Positions 46,565 through 54,292 of a stretch of DNA of 64,000 bases are shown one piece after another. A program made the translations under genes and the position numbers. The notes beneath the pieces were generated by a model that was not told where the DNA came from, made no database searches, and saw only the letters and a list, made by a program, of their open reading frames with translations. Position 1 is the first letter of the stretch. Every line of letters starts with the position of its first letter. Source of the stretch: Caldilinea sp. CFX5 (GTDB lineage Bacteria > Chloroflexota > Anaerolineae > Caldilineales > Caldilineaceae); contig QWII01000076.1 of assembly GCA_021405325.1 (NCBI GenBank), positions 6,646-70,645 on the forward strand, written 5' to 3'.

Positions 46565-47887
46565 ATGAACCGCTTACCGCTTTTTAATCTGTTGGGCGTG
46601 CTCTTAGTCTTGTGGTTAGTGGCGCCGCCACCGCTGGCGCACGCTCAGAGCGCCCCCGTTTGCGCCGCGGACGCCGTCGTGCAACCGGGGGACACGTTGT
46701 CCGGCATAGCCGCCCGCTACTATGGCAACCTGGCCGCCTATCAACAGATTCTCACCGCCACCAATGCGCGCGCCGCCACCGATTCCTCCTATGCTACCAT
46801 TGCCAATGCCAATGCACTGGTGGTAGGGTGGAAGCTCTGCATCCCCGGCCCCCTCGGTGCCAGCCCGCCGACGACCCAGCCGGTCATCGCCAACGCCGCC
46901 ACCCCGACGCCAGCCGGGCCAACACCGACGCGCACACCAATTGTCGCGCCGACCCCGCCGAAACTCGATCTGGCCCCCGCTGATATGCACCCATTGATGA
47001 TCGAAGCCATGCGCCGCCAAAGCTATCCCGGTAGCCCCTTTGTGATCGAACAGACGTTGGCGCCCGGCGCCAACTACAATCGCTACATTGTCTCTTACCT
47101 ATCCGAAGGGTATAAGATTTTTGCGCTCTTGACTGTGCCGCAAGGGCAAAAACCGGCGACCGGTTGGCCGGTAGTCATCTTCAACCACGGCTATATTCCC
47201 CCCGAAATCTATCGCACGACCGAACGCTATATCGCCTATGTCGATGCCTTTGCCCGCAATGGTTATATTGTTGTCCGTTCGGACTACCGCGGCCACGGCT
47301 TTTCCGAAGGGGAACCGCTGGGCGGCTATGGCTCGCCGGCCTATACGGTGGATGTTCTGAACGCGGTGGCCGCCGTCAAGCAATATGCCGACGCCGACCC
47401 GAACCGCATTGGCATGTGGGGGCACTCGATGGGTGGTCATATCACCTTGCGGGTCATGGTGGTGACAAAAGATATTAAAGTCGGCGTGATCTGGGCCGGT
47501 GTCGTGGCTTCGTACCCGGATCTGCTCTCCCGCTGGCGGCGGCAGCCCAGCACTTTCCAGCCTTCGCCCCGCATGCCCGAACGGGCGCGTCGCTGGCGAC
47601 AAGAATTGACCGAAAAATATGGCACGCCTGAAGAAAACCCCGCGGTTTGGGCCGCCATCTCCCCCAATTCGTATGTGGCCGATCTCTCCGGCCCCATCCA
47701 ATTGCATCACGGCACGGCGGACACCTCGGTGCCGCTGGAATTTTCCGATACCCTGAATGAACAGATCAAACTGGTAGGCGGCACCGTGGAATACTACACC
47801 TACCCCGGTGATGACCACAACCTCGCCGCCAATTTAGGTACGGCCCTGACGCGGTCTGTTGCGTTTTTTGATAAGTATCTCAAGTGA
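46565..47887 (+). CDS. Secreted LysM-domain alpha/beta hydrolase
   Basis: 440 aa. A signal peptide (LFNLLGVLLVLWLVAPPPLAHA) is followed by one LysM module (VVQPGDTLSGIAARYYGNL ... LVVGWKLCIPGP), a Thr/Pro linker and an S9/dienelactone-type hydrolase. Catalytic residues are Ser in GMWGHSMGGH, Asp in HGTADTSVP and His in YPGDDHN. LysM suggests peptidoglycan or glycan binding; the hydrolase substrate is unknown. AAGGA precedes the ATG. It forms an operon with the YceI-like gene and possibly with the next hydrolase. Confidence 0.85.
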   Translation: MNRLPLFNLLGVLLVLWLVAPPPLAHAQSAPVCAADAVVQPGDTLSGIAARYYGNLAAYQQILTATNARAATDSSYATIANANALVVGWKLCIPGPLGASPPTTQPVIANAATPTPAGPTPTRTPIVAPTPPKLDLAPADMHPLMIEAMRRQSYPGSPFVIEQTLAPGANYNRYIVSYLSEGYKIFALLTVPQGQKPATGWPVVIFNHGYIPPEIYRTTERYIAYVDAFARNGYIVVRSDYRGHGFSEGEPLGGYGSPAYTVDVLNAVAAVKQYADADPNRIGMWGHSMGGHITLRVMVVTKDIKVGVIWAGVVASYPDLLSRWRRQPSTFQPSPRMPERARRWRQELTEKYGTPEENPAVWAAISPNSYVADLSGPIQLHHGTADTSVPLEFSDTLNEQIKLVGGTVEYYTYPGDDHNLAANLGTALTRSVAFFDKYLK

Positions 47888-47893
47888 TAGGTG

Positions 47894-47980
47894 GTAGACA
47901 GGTAGACAGGTAGACAGGTAGATACGTCCTATCCCCTGTGTACCTGTGTACCTGTGTACCTGTCTACCTATCTACCTATG
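47894..47980. repeat. Octamer-armed palindrome
   Basis: Left arm: three GTAGACAG units (47894-47917). Right arm: five TACCTGTG/TACCTATC octamers (47941-47980). The arms are largely complementary. Same 8-bp period and polarity as the elements at 2425, 26445 and 58493. Confidence 0.88.
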
Positions 47981-48001
47981 ATGAAGAAAGGGAGAACCCG
48001 C

Positions 48002-48967
48002 ATGAAAGAGACTCAAACCTTCCGCAAGTATCTCATTGAAGAATTCTACGATGACTATCGGGAAGGCGAGATCAGCCGGCGCACCTTTATTCGCCGGGTG
48101 GCGTTTCTCACCGGCAGCATGGCCGCGACCATTGCCGCCATGTCAGCCGTCGGCTGCAAACCAATCGAACTGCCCGCCGCCACCGAACCGATGCCGACCA
48201 ACACCCCCGCCGCCGAAGCGCGCCCTACCAGCGTCCCGCCGACCGATCCGCAAAGCCCGCTCTCGGTGTCGGAAGATGACCCGGATGTGGCCGCCAGCGA
48301 TGTCACCTTCGCCAGCGGCAGCGATGAGATTATGGGCTATCTGGCCCGCCCGGCGGCGGAAGGCGTCTATCCGGCGATTATGGTCTGCCATGAAAACCGC
48401 GGCCTCAATCCCCATATCCGTGATGTCGCCCGTCGCTTTGCCAAGAATGGCTATGTGGCGCTGGCGCTCGATTTGCTTGCGCGCGAAGGCGGCACGGCGG
48501 CCCATGATCGCGATGCGGTGCCGGCCTTGCTGACCGACGCCGGCGCTGACCGCCACGTTGGCGACTTTCTCGCCGCGGCGGATTATCTGCAAACGCTCGA
48601 CTACGTCGATGGCGCGCGGCTGGGCATGATCGGCTTCTGCTTTGGCGGCGGCATCACCTGGCGCGTCGCCACGGCGTTACCAACCTTGAAAGCAGCGGCG
48701 CCCTTCTATGGCCCGGCGCCGGAAGTGGATCAGGTGCCGAATATCAAGGCGGCGGTGTTGGGCGTCTATGCCGAACAAGATGAACGCATTAACGCCAACA
48801 TCGGGCCGTTGCAAGACGCCCTGGAAGCCGCCGGCATCACCCACCAGATCAACATCTACCCCGGCGTCAACCACGCTTTCCACAATGACACCGGCCAACG
48901 CTACAATGAGGAACAAGCGACCAAAGCCTGGGAAGATGCCCTGGCGTGGTTTGCGCAGTACATTTAG
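48002..48967 (+). CDS. Tat-exported dienelactone hydrolase family protein
   Basis: 321 aa. A twin-arginine signal (ISRRTFIRRVAFLTGSMAA) ends near AVGC, which could also be lipidated. After a Pro/Thr linker comes the dienelactone hydrolase fold with nucleophile Cys in GFCFGGG, Asp in YAEQDERIN and His in PGVNHAFHND, the Cys-Asp-His triad of carboxymethylenebutenolidase. True substrate unknown. The ATG at 48002 is preferred to upstream codons inside the octamer repeat. It follows the LysM hydrolase on the same strand and is convergent with an SDR. Confidence 0.85.
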   Translation: MKETQTFRKYLIEEFYDDYREGEISRRTFIRRVAFLTGSMAATIAAMSAVGCKPIELPAATEPMPTNTPAAEARPTSVPPTDPQSPLSVSEDDPDVAASDVTFASGSDEIMGYLARPAAEGVYPAIMVCHENRGLNPHIRDVARRFAKNGYVALALDLLAREGGTAAHDRDAVPALLTDAGADRHVGDFLAAADYLQTLDYVDGARLGMIGFCFGGGITWRVATALPTLKAAAPFYGPAPEVDQVPNIKAAVLGVYAEQDERINANIGPLQDALEAAGITHQINIYPGVNHAFHNDTGQRYNEEQATKAWEDALAWFAQYI

Positions 48968-48970
48968 TTG

Positions 48971-49019
48971 GTTGGTTCGTCCGGTGGTTGAGCCTGTCGA
49001 AACCACCGGACGAACCAAC
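48971..49019. repeat. Hairpin with conserved GAGCCTGTCGA loop, shared by two stops
   Basis: Perfect 19-bp arms (48971-48989 and 49001-49019) with 11-nt loop GAGCCTGTCGA. It starts 3 bp after the stop of the dienelactone hydrolase and its last base is the last base of the convergent SDR's stop codon, so it forms the entire intergenic region. Confidence 0.9.
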
Positions 49020-49798
49020 TACTCCGCCGTATACCCGCCATCGACCGGCCACGCCGCCGCGGTGACAAACGAAGCTTCATCCGAGGCCAGAAAGAGAATG
49101 ACATTGGCGATCTCTTCCGGTTGGCCCATACGGCCCATCGGATGAAGCTGTTGCATCGTTTCGCGAACGGCTGGGTTGCCGGTGACATTGGCCGTCAACG
49201 CCGTATAGACAAAACCGGGACAGACCGCATTGACCCGAATCCCTTCCCGCGCCACCCGCACGCCTAGATCGCGCGTCAGTTGCACCACCGCCCCTTTGCT
49301 CTGGGGATAGGCGCTAAAGCCATCGGAAAAGGGCAACGCCGTCGGGTAGCCGACCAACCCCATGATCGAGGCCAAGTTCACAATCGAGCCGCCCCCGGTG
49401 CGCCGCATCGCTTCCACCGCCGCATGGCACATGAGCATCGTTCCTCTGGCATTGACCGCCATCACCCTATCCCAGCGCGTCGCCAGCTCCGCCGCCGGAT
49501 CGACGGTGCGCGGGGTGATGCCGGCGGAGTTGACCAGAATGTCGAGTCGGCCAAAGCGCGCCACCGTCTCGGCCACCACCCGCTCCGTATCAGCGACTTG
49601 CGTAACATCGCAAAGAAACGTAGTCAAGGTTTGTCCGGCTGCCTGCACACCCTCTGTCAATGCGTCTAGGGCCATCGGATTTACATCCACTGCCACCACC
49701 TGCGCCCCTTCCGCTGCAAAGCGCAGCACCGTCGCCCGCCCGATGCCGGAAGCAGCCCCCGTAATCAGTGCAATTTTATTTTTCAAACGATCAGCCAT
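49019..49798 (-). CDS. Short-chain dehydrogenase/reductase (FabG-like)
   Basis: 259 aa from the ATG at 49798; an open extension to 49837 is not SDR-like. Motifs: TGAASGIGRA, cofactor Asp of VVAVDVNP favouring NAD(H), NSAGITPRT, Ser of NLASIMGLVGYP, catalytic YPQSK and the C-terminal VDGGYTAE. A classical oxidoreductase of unknown substrate. Unlike the fragment at 31764, it is complete. Confidence 0.87.
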   Translation of the reverse strand: MADRLKNKIALITGAASGIGRATVLRFAAEGAQVVAVDVNPMALDALTEGVQAAGQTLTTFLCDVTQVADTERVVAETVARFGRLDILVNSAGITPRTVDPAAELATRWDRVMAVNARGTMLMCHAAVEAMRRTGGGSIVNLASIMGLVGYPTALPFSDGFSAYPQSKGAVVQLTRDLGVRVAREGIRVNAVCPGFVYTALTANVTGNPAVRETMQQLHPMGRMGQPEEIANVILFLASDEASFVTAAAWPVDGGYTAE

Positions 49799-50007
49799 AA
49801 GAAGTCGTCCTCTGTTTATCCGCCTTGATCCGCCCAATCAGCCTAATCCGCGTTCTATTGAAAATTCGCTACTACACATACTGGAATTTTTGATCACAAG
49901 CCGTTTATCTCAATGGCAGCCAAAATTTACTTTCTTACAACCTGCGCCGGTTCCATGCTAAACCCTGACTGCCGCCGGCGCAATGGATTCCCCGAAGGAG
50001 AAAGCTA

Positions 50008-51792
50008 ATGACCCTCGAAGCTGTAACCATGACGCCGCCTGCCACCAATGGCGCAACCCACGAAGCGCCGACGGTGGTGGCGACCCTGTTGTCCGGCGCA
50101 CCCGCCACGCTGGCGGCGCTCGCCAATCACCGTCTGGAATGCGCCGAATTCTGGCAGCAGTACCCGGCGGCCACCCAAACCCGCAATGGCGATGAGTCGG
50201 TGTACGCCGACCGCCGTGGCAACTACTCGAAAGGATTGCCCCACAATGAGCGTGGCCTGGTTGACGCCAACGCCTATATCGCGCTCTTCAACGCCGCTAC
50301 CAGTGGCAACCCCGCCGATTTCGATGCCATTCCCATCGGCATGAGCGCCCCGCCGCCGTTCAGCGCCGCCACCCAAAACCGGCCACTGACCAGCCCCCAG
50401 GCCGGCTTCGCCGTGGAGATGATCGGCCCAGACCCGGCGCATCTGGCAATGGTCGCTCCGCCCAAGTTCAACAGTGTCAACCAGGTCGCTGAGGTGGCGG
50501 AAAATTACTGGATGGCGCTGGCGCGCGATGTCCACTTTGCCGATTTCCAGAACAATGCCACGATTGCCGCCGCCGTAGCGGACTTTGAGCGCCCACTGAG
50601 TGGTGGCGGAAAATTGCGGGAAGCGCTCCACGATCGTGACAGCGCCATCGCCGGGCAAGCGACAACGCCGTCCACCATCTTCCGGGGCGTCTTTGTCGGT
50701 GAGCGCAAAGGCCCCTACCTCGCCCAGTTCTTCCTGCAAGATTGTTTTATCGGCGCCCAGCAGATCGACCAGCGCATGTACACTACCGCCGCCGGTGTGG
50801 ATTACATGACCGACTTTGGCAAGTGGCTGGCCGTGCAGCGCGGGCTAAAGCAACCGGCGGATGTGCATGATTCCCAGGTGCGCTACATGCGCAATGGCCG
50901 CGATTTGGGGCAGTGGGTGCATGTCGATCAGCTCTACCAGGCCTATCTGCTGGCCGGGCTGATGTTGCTCGATAGCGGCGCCGCCGTCAGCGCCGGCAAC
51001 CCCTATCGCAACTCGGCGAATCAGGCCGGTTTTGCCACCTTTGGCGGGCCGCATCTGCTCTCCCTGCTGACCGAAGTGGCGACCCGTGCGCTCAAGGCGG
51101 TCTGGTATCAAAAGTGGGCTGTCCACCGCCGCTTGCGCCCCGAAGCAATGGCCGGGCGCATTCATGTCAAGTATGTGGGCAATAGCGCCGGCACGAAGGT
51201 CAACTTTGATGTCCACCCGGCGATTGAACAGATCGACTTGCTCAACCACGTCTATGCCAAGTATGGCAGCCTGCTCCTGCCCATGGCCTTCCCCGAAGGC
51301 TCACCGACCCATCCGGCCTATGGCGCCGGTCATGCCACGGTAGCGGGCGCGTGTACGACGATCCTGAAAGCCTGGTTTGACGCAACGCAGCCCTTCAGCA
51401 GCCTGCGCCATGCCCGCACCGGCGCGTCGCTGCTGCCGGTGCAAGCGTCCGCTGATGGCCTGTCGCTCCAGCCTTACACCGGCAGCGACGCGGCTATGCT
51501 GACCATTGAAGGGGAACTGAACAAGTTGGCCGGTAATGTCGCCGTCGGGCGCAACTTTGCCGGCGTTCACTGGCGTTCCGACTATCGCGAATCGGTGCTG
51601 CTGGGCGAAAAGATCGCCATCGGCACGATGATGGACTACGTCGGCGTCTTCAATGAGCCGAATGTCCACTTCCAGTTCAACTCCTTCACCGGGCGCCCGG
51701 TGGTGGTGACCAATCATCAGGTGAACGTGGCCGGCGTGGATCGCATCCAGCAAGCGGACTCGTTCAGTGCTGAACTGGCTGTGCTAGATTAA
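50008..51792 (+). CDS. Vanadium-dependent haloperoxidase-like protein
   Basis: 594 aa, helical PAP2/vanadium-haloperoxidase superfamily. The vanadate-site pattern is visible in order: KWAVHRRLRPEAM (Lys and Arg), SPTHPAYGAGHATVAG (SGH-equivalent with GAGH) and AGVHWRSDYRES (second Arg and His). The serine of the usual SGH is Ala here (A-G-H), as in some family members. No signal peptide. AAGGAG sits 7 nt before the ATG. It could oxidise halides or act as an acid-phosphatase-like enzyme; the family cannot be split by eye. Confidence 0.83.
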   Translation: MTLEAVTMTPPATNGATHEAPTVVATLLSGAPATLAALANHRLECAEFWQQYPAATQTRNGDESVYADRRGNYSKGLPHNERGLVDANAYIALFNAATSGNPADFDAIPIGMSAPPPFSAATQNRPLTSPQAGFAVEMIGPDPAHLAMVAPPKFNSVNQVAEVAENYWMALARDVHFADFQNNATIAAAVADFERPLSGGGKLREALHDRDSAIAGQATTPSTIFRGVFVGERKGPYLAQFFLQDCFIGAQQIDQRMYTTAAGVDYMTDFGKWLAVQRGLKQPADVHDSQVRYMRNGRDLGQWVHVDQLYQAYLLAGLMLLDSGAAVSAGNPYRNSANQAGFATFGGPHLLSLLTEVATRALKAVWYQKWAVHRRLRPEAMAGRIHVKYVGNSAGTKVNFDVHPAIEQIDLLNHVYAKYGSLLLPMAFPEGSPTHPAYGAGHATVAGACTTILKAWFDATQPFSSLRHARTGASLLPVQASADGLSLQPYTGSDAAMLTIEGELNKLAGNVAVGRNFAGVHWRSDYRESVLLGEKIAIGTMMDYVGVFNEPNVHFQFNSFTGRPVVVTNHQVNVAGVDRIQQADSFSAELAVLD

Positions 51793-51834
51793 CGGACAAG
51801 CGGTTTGTCGGTGTGGGTTGCAACCGCATTGACC

Positions 51835-51902
51835 GCCGAGGCGTAGGCCCGCCCCGTGCCGGCCCTGTGTTGACCCGGCACGGGGCGGGCCTACGCCTCG
51901 GC
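51835..51902. repeat. 28-bp-arm hairpin between convergent genes
   Basis: Perfect 28-bp arms (51835-51862 and 51875-51902), 12-nt loop, very GC-rich (core GGCGTAGGCCCGCCCCGTG). Between the convergent haloperoxidase-like and ppk2 genes, ending 9 bp from the latter's stop. Confidence 0.9.
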
Positions 51903-51911
51903 AGTGGAAGG

Positions 51912-53012
51912 CTAAAAGAATTGGTCGAGCGTCATTTCGCTTTGTTCCAAGACCTTGGACGCCGACCCCACCAGCAAGGGATCGGGGCTACAGGCGACCT
52001 CCGGGTTTTTGTCCGGGTAGTCGAGCTTGGACAAGAAATGGCGCATACAGTTGAGGCGCGCTCGCTTCTTGTCATCCGACTTGATCACCGTCCAGGGCGC
52101 ATCGCCGGTGTCGGTGTGGAAGAACATCGCCTTTTTGGCTGACGTGTAGGCATCCCACATATCCAGCGACTTGATGTCAATGGGCGTGAGCTTCCAATGT
52201 TTCAGTGGATCGTCGCGGCGAGAGATAAAGCGGCGGCGCTGCTCGTCCCGGCTGACGGAAAACCAATATTTGAAGAGATGGATGCCGCTGTTGACCAACA
52301 TCCGTTCAAATTGCGGCACCTGACGCAAAAATTCCAGATACTCTTGCGGCGTACAGAAGCCCATTACCCGCTCGACGCCGGCCCGGTTATACCAGGAGCG
52401 GTCGAAAAAGACCATTTCACCGGCAGTGGGCAAGTGGGTAATGTAGCGTTGGAAGTACCACTGGCCGCGTTCCAAATCCGATGGCTTTTCTAGGGCAACG
52501 ACGCGCGCCCCGCGCGGGTTGAGATGTTCCATAAAGCGTTTGATCGTCCCCCCTTTGCCGGCGGCGTCGCGTCCTTCAAAGAGGATCATGATCTTCTGCC
52601 CCTTCTGCTTGACCCAGCTTTGCACTTTCAAGAGTTCGATCTGCAACTCATGTTTGATCGCCTCATACTCTTTGCGCTTCATGCGGGTGCGATAGGGATA
52701 GTCCGCCGGCAGTTCGGCTTCGGTGCTGTCTTCCCAAGTGCCGTGGGGCGCCGTGGCGACTTCGGTTGCGACCTCGCCGTGGCTAATCGCCAGGATCTCG
52801 GCGGCGGCGATTGCCCGTTGCTCCGGTGAGCTGTGACTTTCATAGACCAGGGGTTCCCCCAAGGTTTCGACAAGGTCGTCGTCGTCATCATCGCGGGGGG
52901 TGACAACTTGCAACGAAACGGTCGGCTGGGTAAGGGCGACTTCCTCGTCGCTGGCAAAGGTCGTCACGCCGTTACCCGATGAATCTGGGCTCAATTGTTT
53001 CCGTTTTGCCAT
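51912..53012 (-). CDS. ppk2: Polyphosphate kinase 2
   Basis: 366 aa. Uses polyphosphate to phosphorylate ADP/GDP or AMP. Core motifs are Walker A GRDAAGKGG (147-155), GQWYFQRYITHLP, the Walker B-like VFFDRSWYNRAGVERVMGFC, the lid FISRRDDPLKHWKLTPID and DMWDAYTSAKKAMF. A ~100-residue N-terminal extension is acidic (DDDDDD) and poorly conserved. The ATG at 53012 follows GAGGTG; an extension to 53111 is non-coding in appearance. Single-domain length fits the class that makes NTPs from NDPs, but substrate class is not certain. Confidence 0.92.
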   Translation of the reverse strand: MAKRKQLSPDSSGNGVTTFASDEEVALTQPTVSLQVVTPRDDDDDDLVETLGEPLVYESHSSPEQRAIAAAEILAISHGEVATEVATAPHGTWEDSTEAELPADYPYRTRMKRKEYEAIKHELQIELLKVQSWVKQKGQKIMILFEGRDAAGKGGTIKRFMEHLNPRGARVVALEKPSDLERGQWYFQRYITHLPTAGEMVFFDRSWYNRAGVERVMGFCTPQEYLEFLRQVPQFERMLVNSGIHLFKYWFSVSRDEQRRRFISRRDDPLKHWKLTPIDIKSLDMWDAYTSAKKAMFFHTDTGDAPWTVIKSDDKKRARLNCMRHFLSKLDYPDKNPEVACSPDPLLVGSASKVLEQSEMTLDQFF

Positions 53013-53215
53013 GAGTACACCTCTTTGTGAAAATGTCAGTAGTCCGCAGTCGGTCCCAGAGGGAACCCAGTCGCGTAGTCCAGAGTCGGCCCATGCCAAT
53101 CCCGGCCACATTGCGGTCTACTGAATGTGGAATGCAACAATGCACCCAATGGGCGCCTGGGGGAGGAACGAATGGTTCCGTAGCAAGGCGCCCGCTGGAC
53201 GCGTTGTTGTTTGGT

Positions 53216-54103
53216 TTACTGATGATTCTTCAGCGGGTTGGTCAACGTGCCAAGCCCTTCGATCTCCACTGAAACGACATCGCCCTCTTTCATAAAGACG
53301 GGCGGTTTGCGGGCAAAGCCAACCCCTTCGGGCGTGCCGGTGAGGATCACATCGCCGACTTCCAGCGTGCAGATGCGGGCGAGATCGGCAATGCTGACGG
53401 CGACGCTAAAGATCATATCTTTGGTGTTGCCGTCCTGCATGAGTTGGCCGTTGAGATAGGTGCGCAGGCGCAGGTTTTGCACATCGGCGATCTCATCCTT
53501 GGTCACCAGCGCCGGGCCGAGGGGGCCAAAGGTATCGACCATCTTGCCGGCGGTGAATTGGGTGGTGCGGCGTTGCCAGTCGCGGGCGCTCACGTCGTTG
53601 GCGACAGCATAGCCGGCCACGTAGTCGAGCGCTTCTGCGGCGGTGACAAATTTACAAGTCTTGCCGATGATGACGGCCAGTTCCCCCTCATAATCGACCT
53701 TGCTGGTGCCGGGCGGAATGATGACCGGCTGCTGATGACCGGTGAGTGAGGTGTGAGTCTTGTGGAACCACATGGGAAATTCGGGAACCTCGGCGCCCCC
53801 TTCCTTGGCATGTTCGGCATAGTTGCGCCCCATGGCAATCACCTTGCCGGGGCGGACGACCGGCGGCAGGAAGGTGACGGCCGCGGCAGTGATGGCGTGA
53901 GCGCCGCGCTGTTGAGCGTGCGCCAGGGCGGCGCGCGCTTGGGCCATGCCCGCTTCACCGGCGGTGAGCAGGGCAATCATGTCCGCTGGAAAGGCGTTGC
54001 CATTGCCCGCCGCCGCATGAGCCGCCGCCAGATCGATGACTTGATCGCCGACAAGGGCGCCCACTTTGGTCGCACCGTTGAATTGATAGGTCACTAAGTT
54101 CAT
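53216..54103 (-). CDS. Fumarylacetoacetate hydrolase family protein
   Basis: 295 aa. An N-terminal FAH-like subdomain precedes the catalytic domain: KVIAMGRNYAEHAKEGGAEV, WFHKTHTSLTGH, the metal-binding Glu pair and Asp in DYEGELAVIIG, NDVSARDWQRR, and ILTGTPEGVGFARKPP. Family members cleave C-C bonds or isomerise or decarboxylate 2-keto acids in aromatic and sugar-acid breakdown. The precise reaction is unknown. It is 189 bp downstream of the acetoacetyl-CoA synthetase on the same strand, with a nested hairpin between. Confidence 0.87.
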   Translation of the reverse strand: MNLVTYQFNGATKVGALVGDQVIDLAAAHAAAGNGNAFPADMIALLTAGEAGMAQARAALAHAQQRGAHAITAAAVTFLPPVVRPGKVIAMGRNYAEHAKEGGAEVPEFPMWFHKTHTSLTGHQQPVIIPPGTSKVDYEGELAVIIGKTCKFVTAAEALDYVAGYAVANDVSARDWQRRTTQFTAGKMVDTFGPLGPALVTKDEIADVQNLRLRTYLNGQLMQDGNTKDMIFSVAVSIADLARICTLEVGDVILTGTPEGVGFARKPPVFMKEGDVVSVEIEGLGTLTNPLKNHQ

Positions 54104-54162
54104 GGTACTCTCGTTTGCTTTCTAAGGTTAAATATGTTTGATGAATTTTGGGAGGGTGGGGG

Positions 54163-54292
54163 CGCGCTGTCAGCGGATTCGGGGAGCAGATTGAGCGGAT
54201 TAAGCCAGGGAATCCGTTCTACGTTTGATGCTGAAGAACGGATTCCCAACTACAATCTGTTCAATTCGTTCCCCGAATCCGCTGACAGCGCG
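54163..54292. repeat. Nested 130-bp hairpin
   Basis: Outer arms pair perfectly over 23 bp (54163-54185 and 54270-54292) and inner arms over 13 bp (54208-54220 and 54235-54247), separated by partly complementary segments that share CAGATTG. The outer arm contains GCGGATTCGGGGA, related to the hairpin at 14375. The right arm ends exactly at the stop codon of the acetoacetyl-CoA synthetase gene. Confidence 0.88.

Noticed and set aside
50005..50739. 244-aa minus-strand frame opposite the haloperoxidase-like gene
   Set aside because: Overlaps conserved coding sequence completely and shows no family features.
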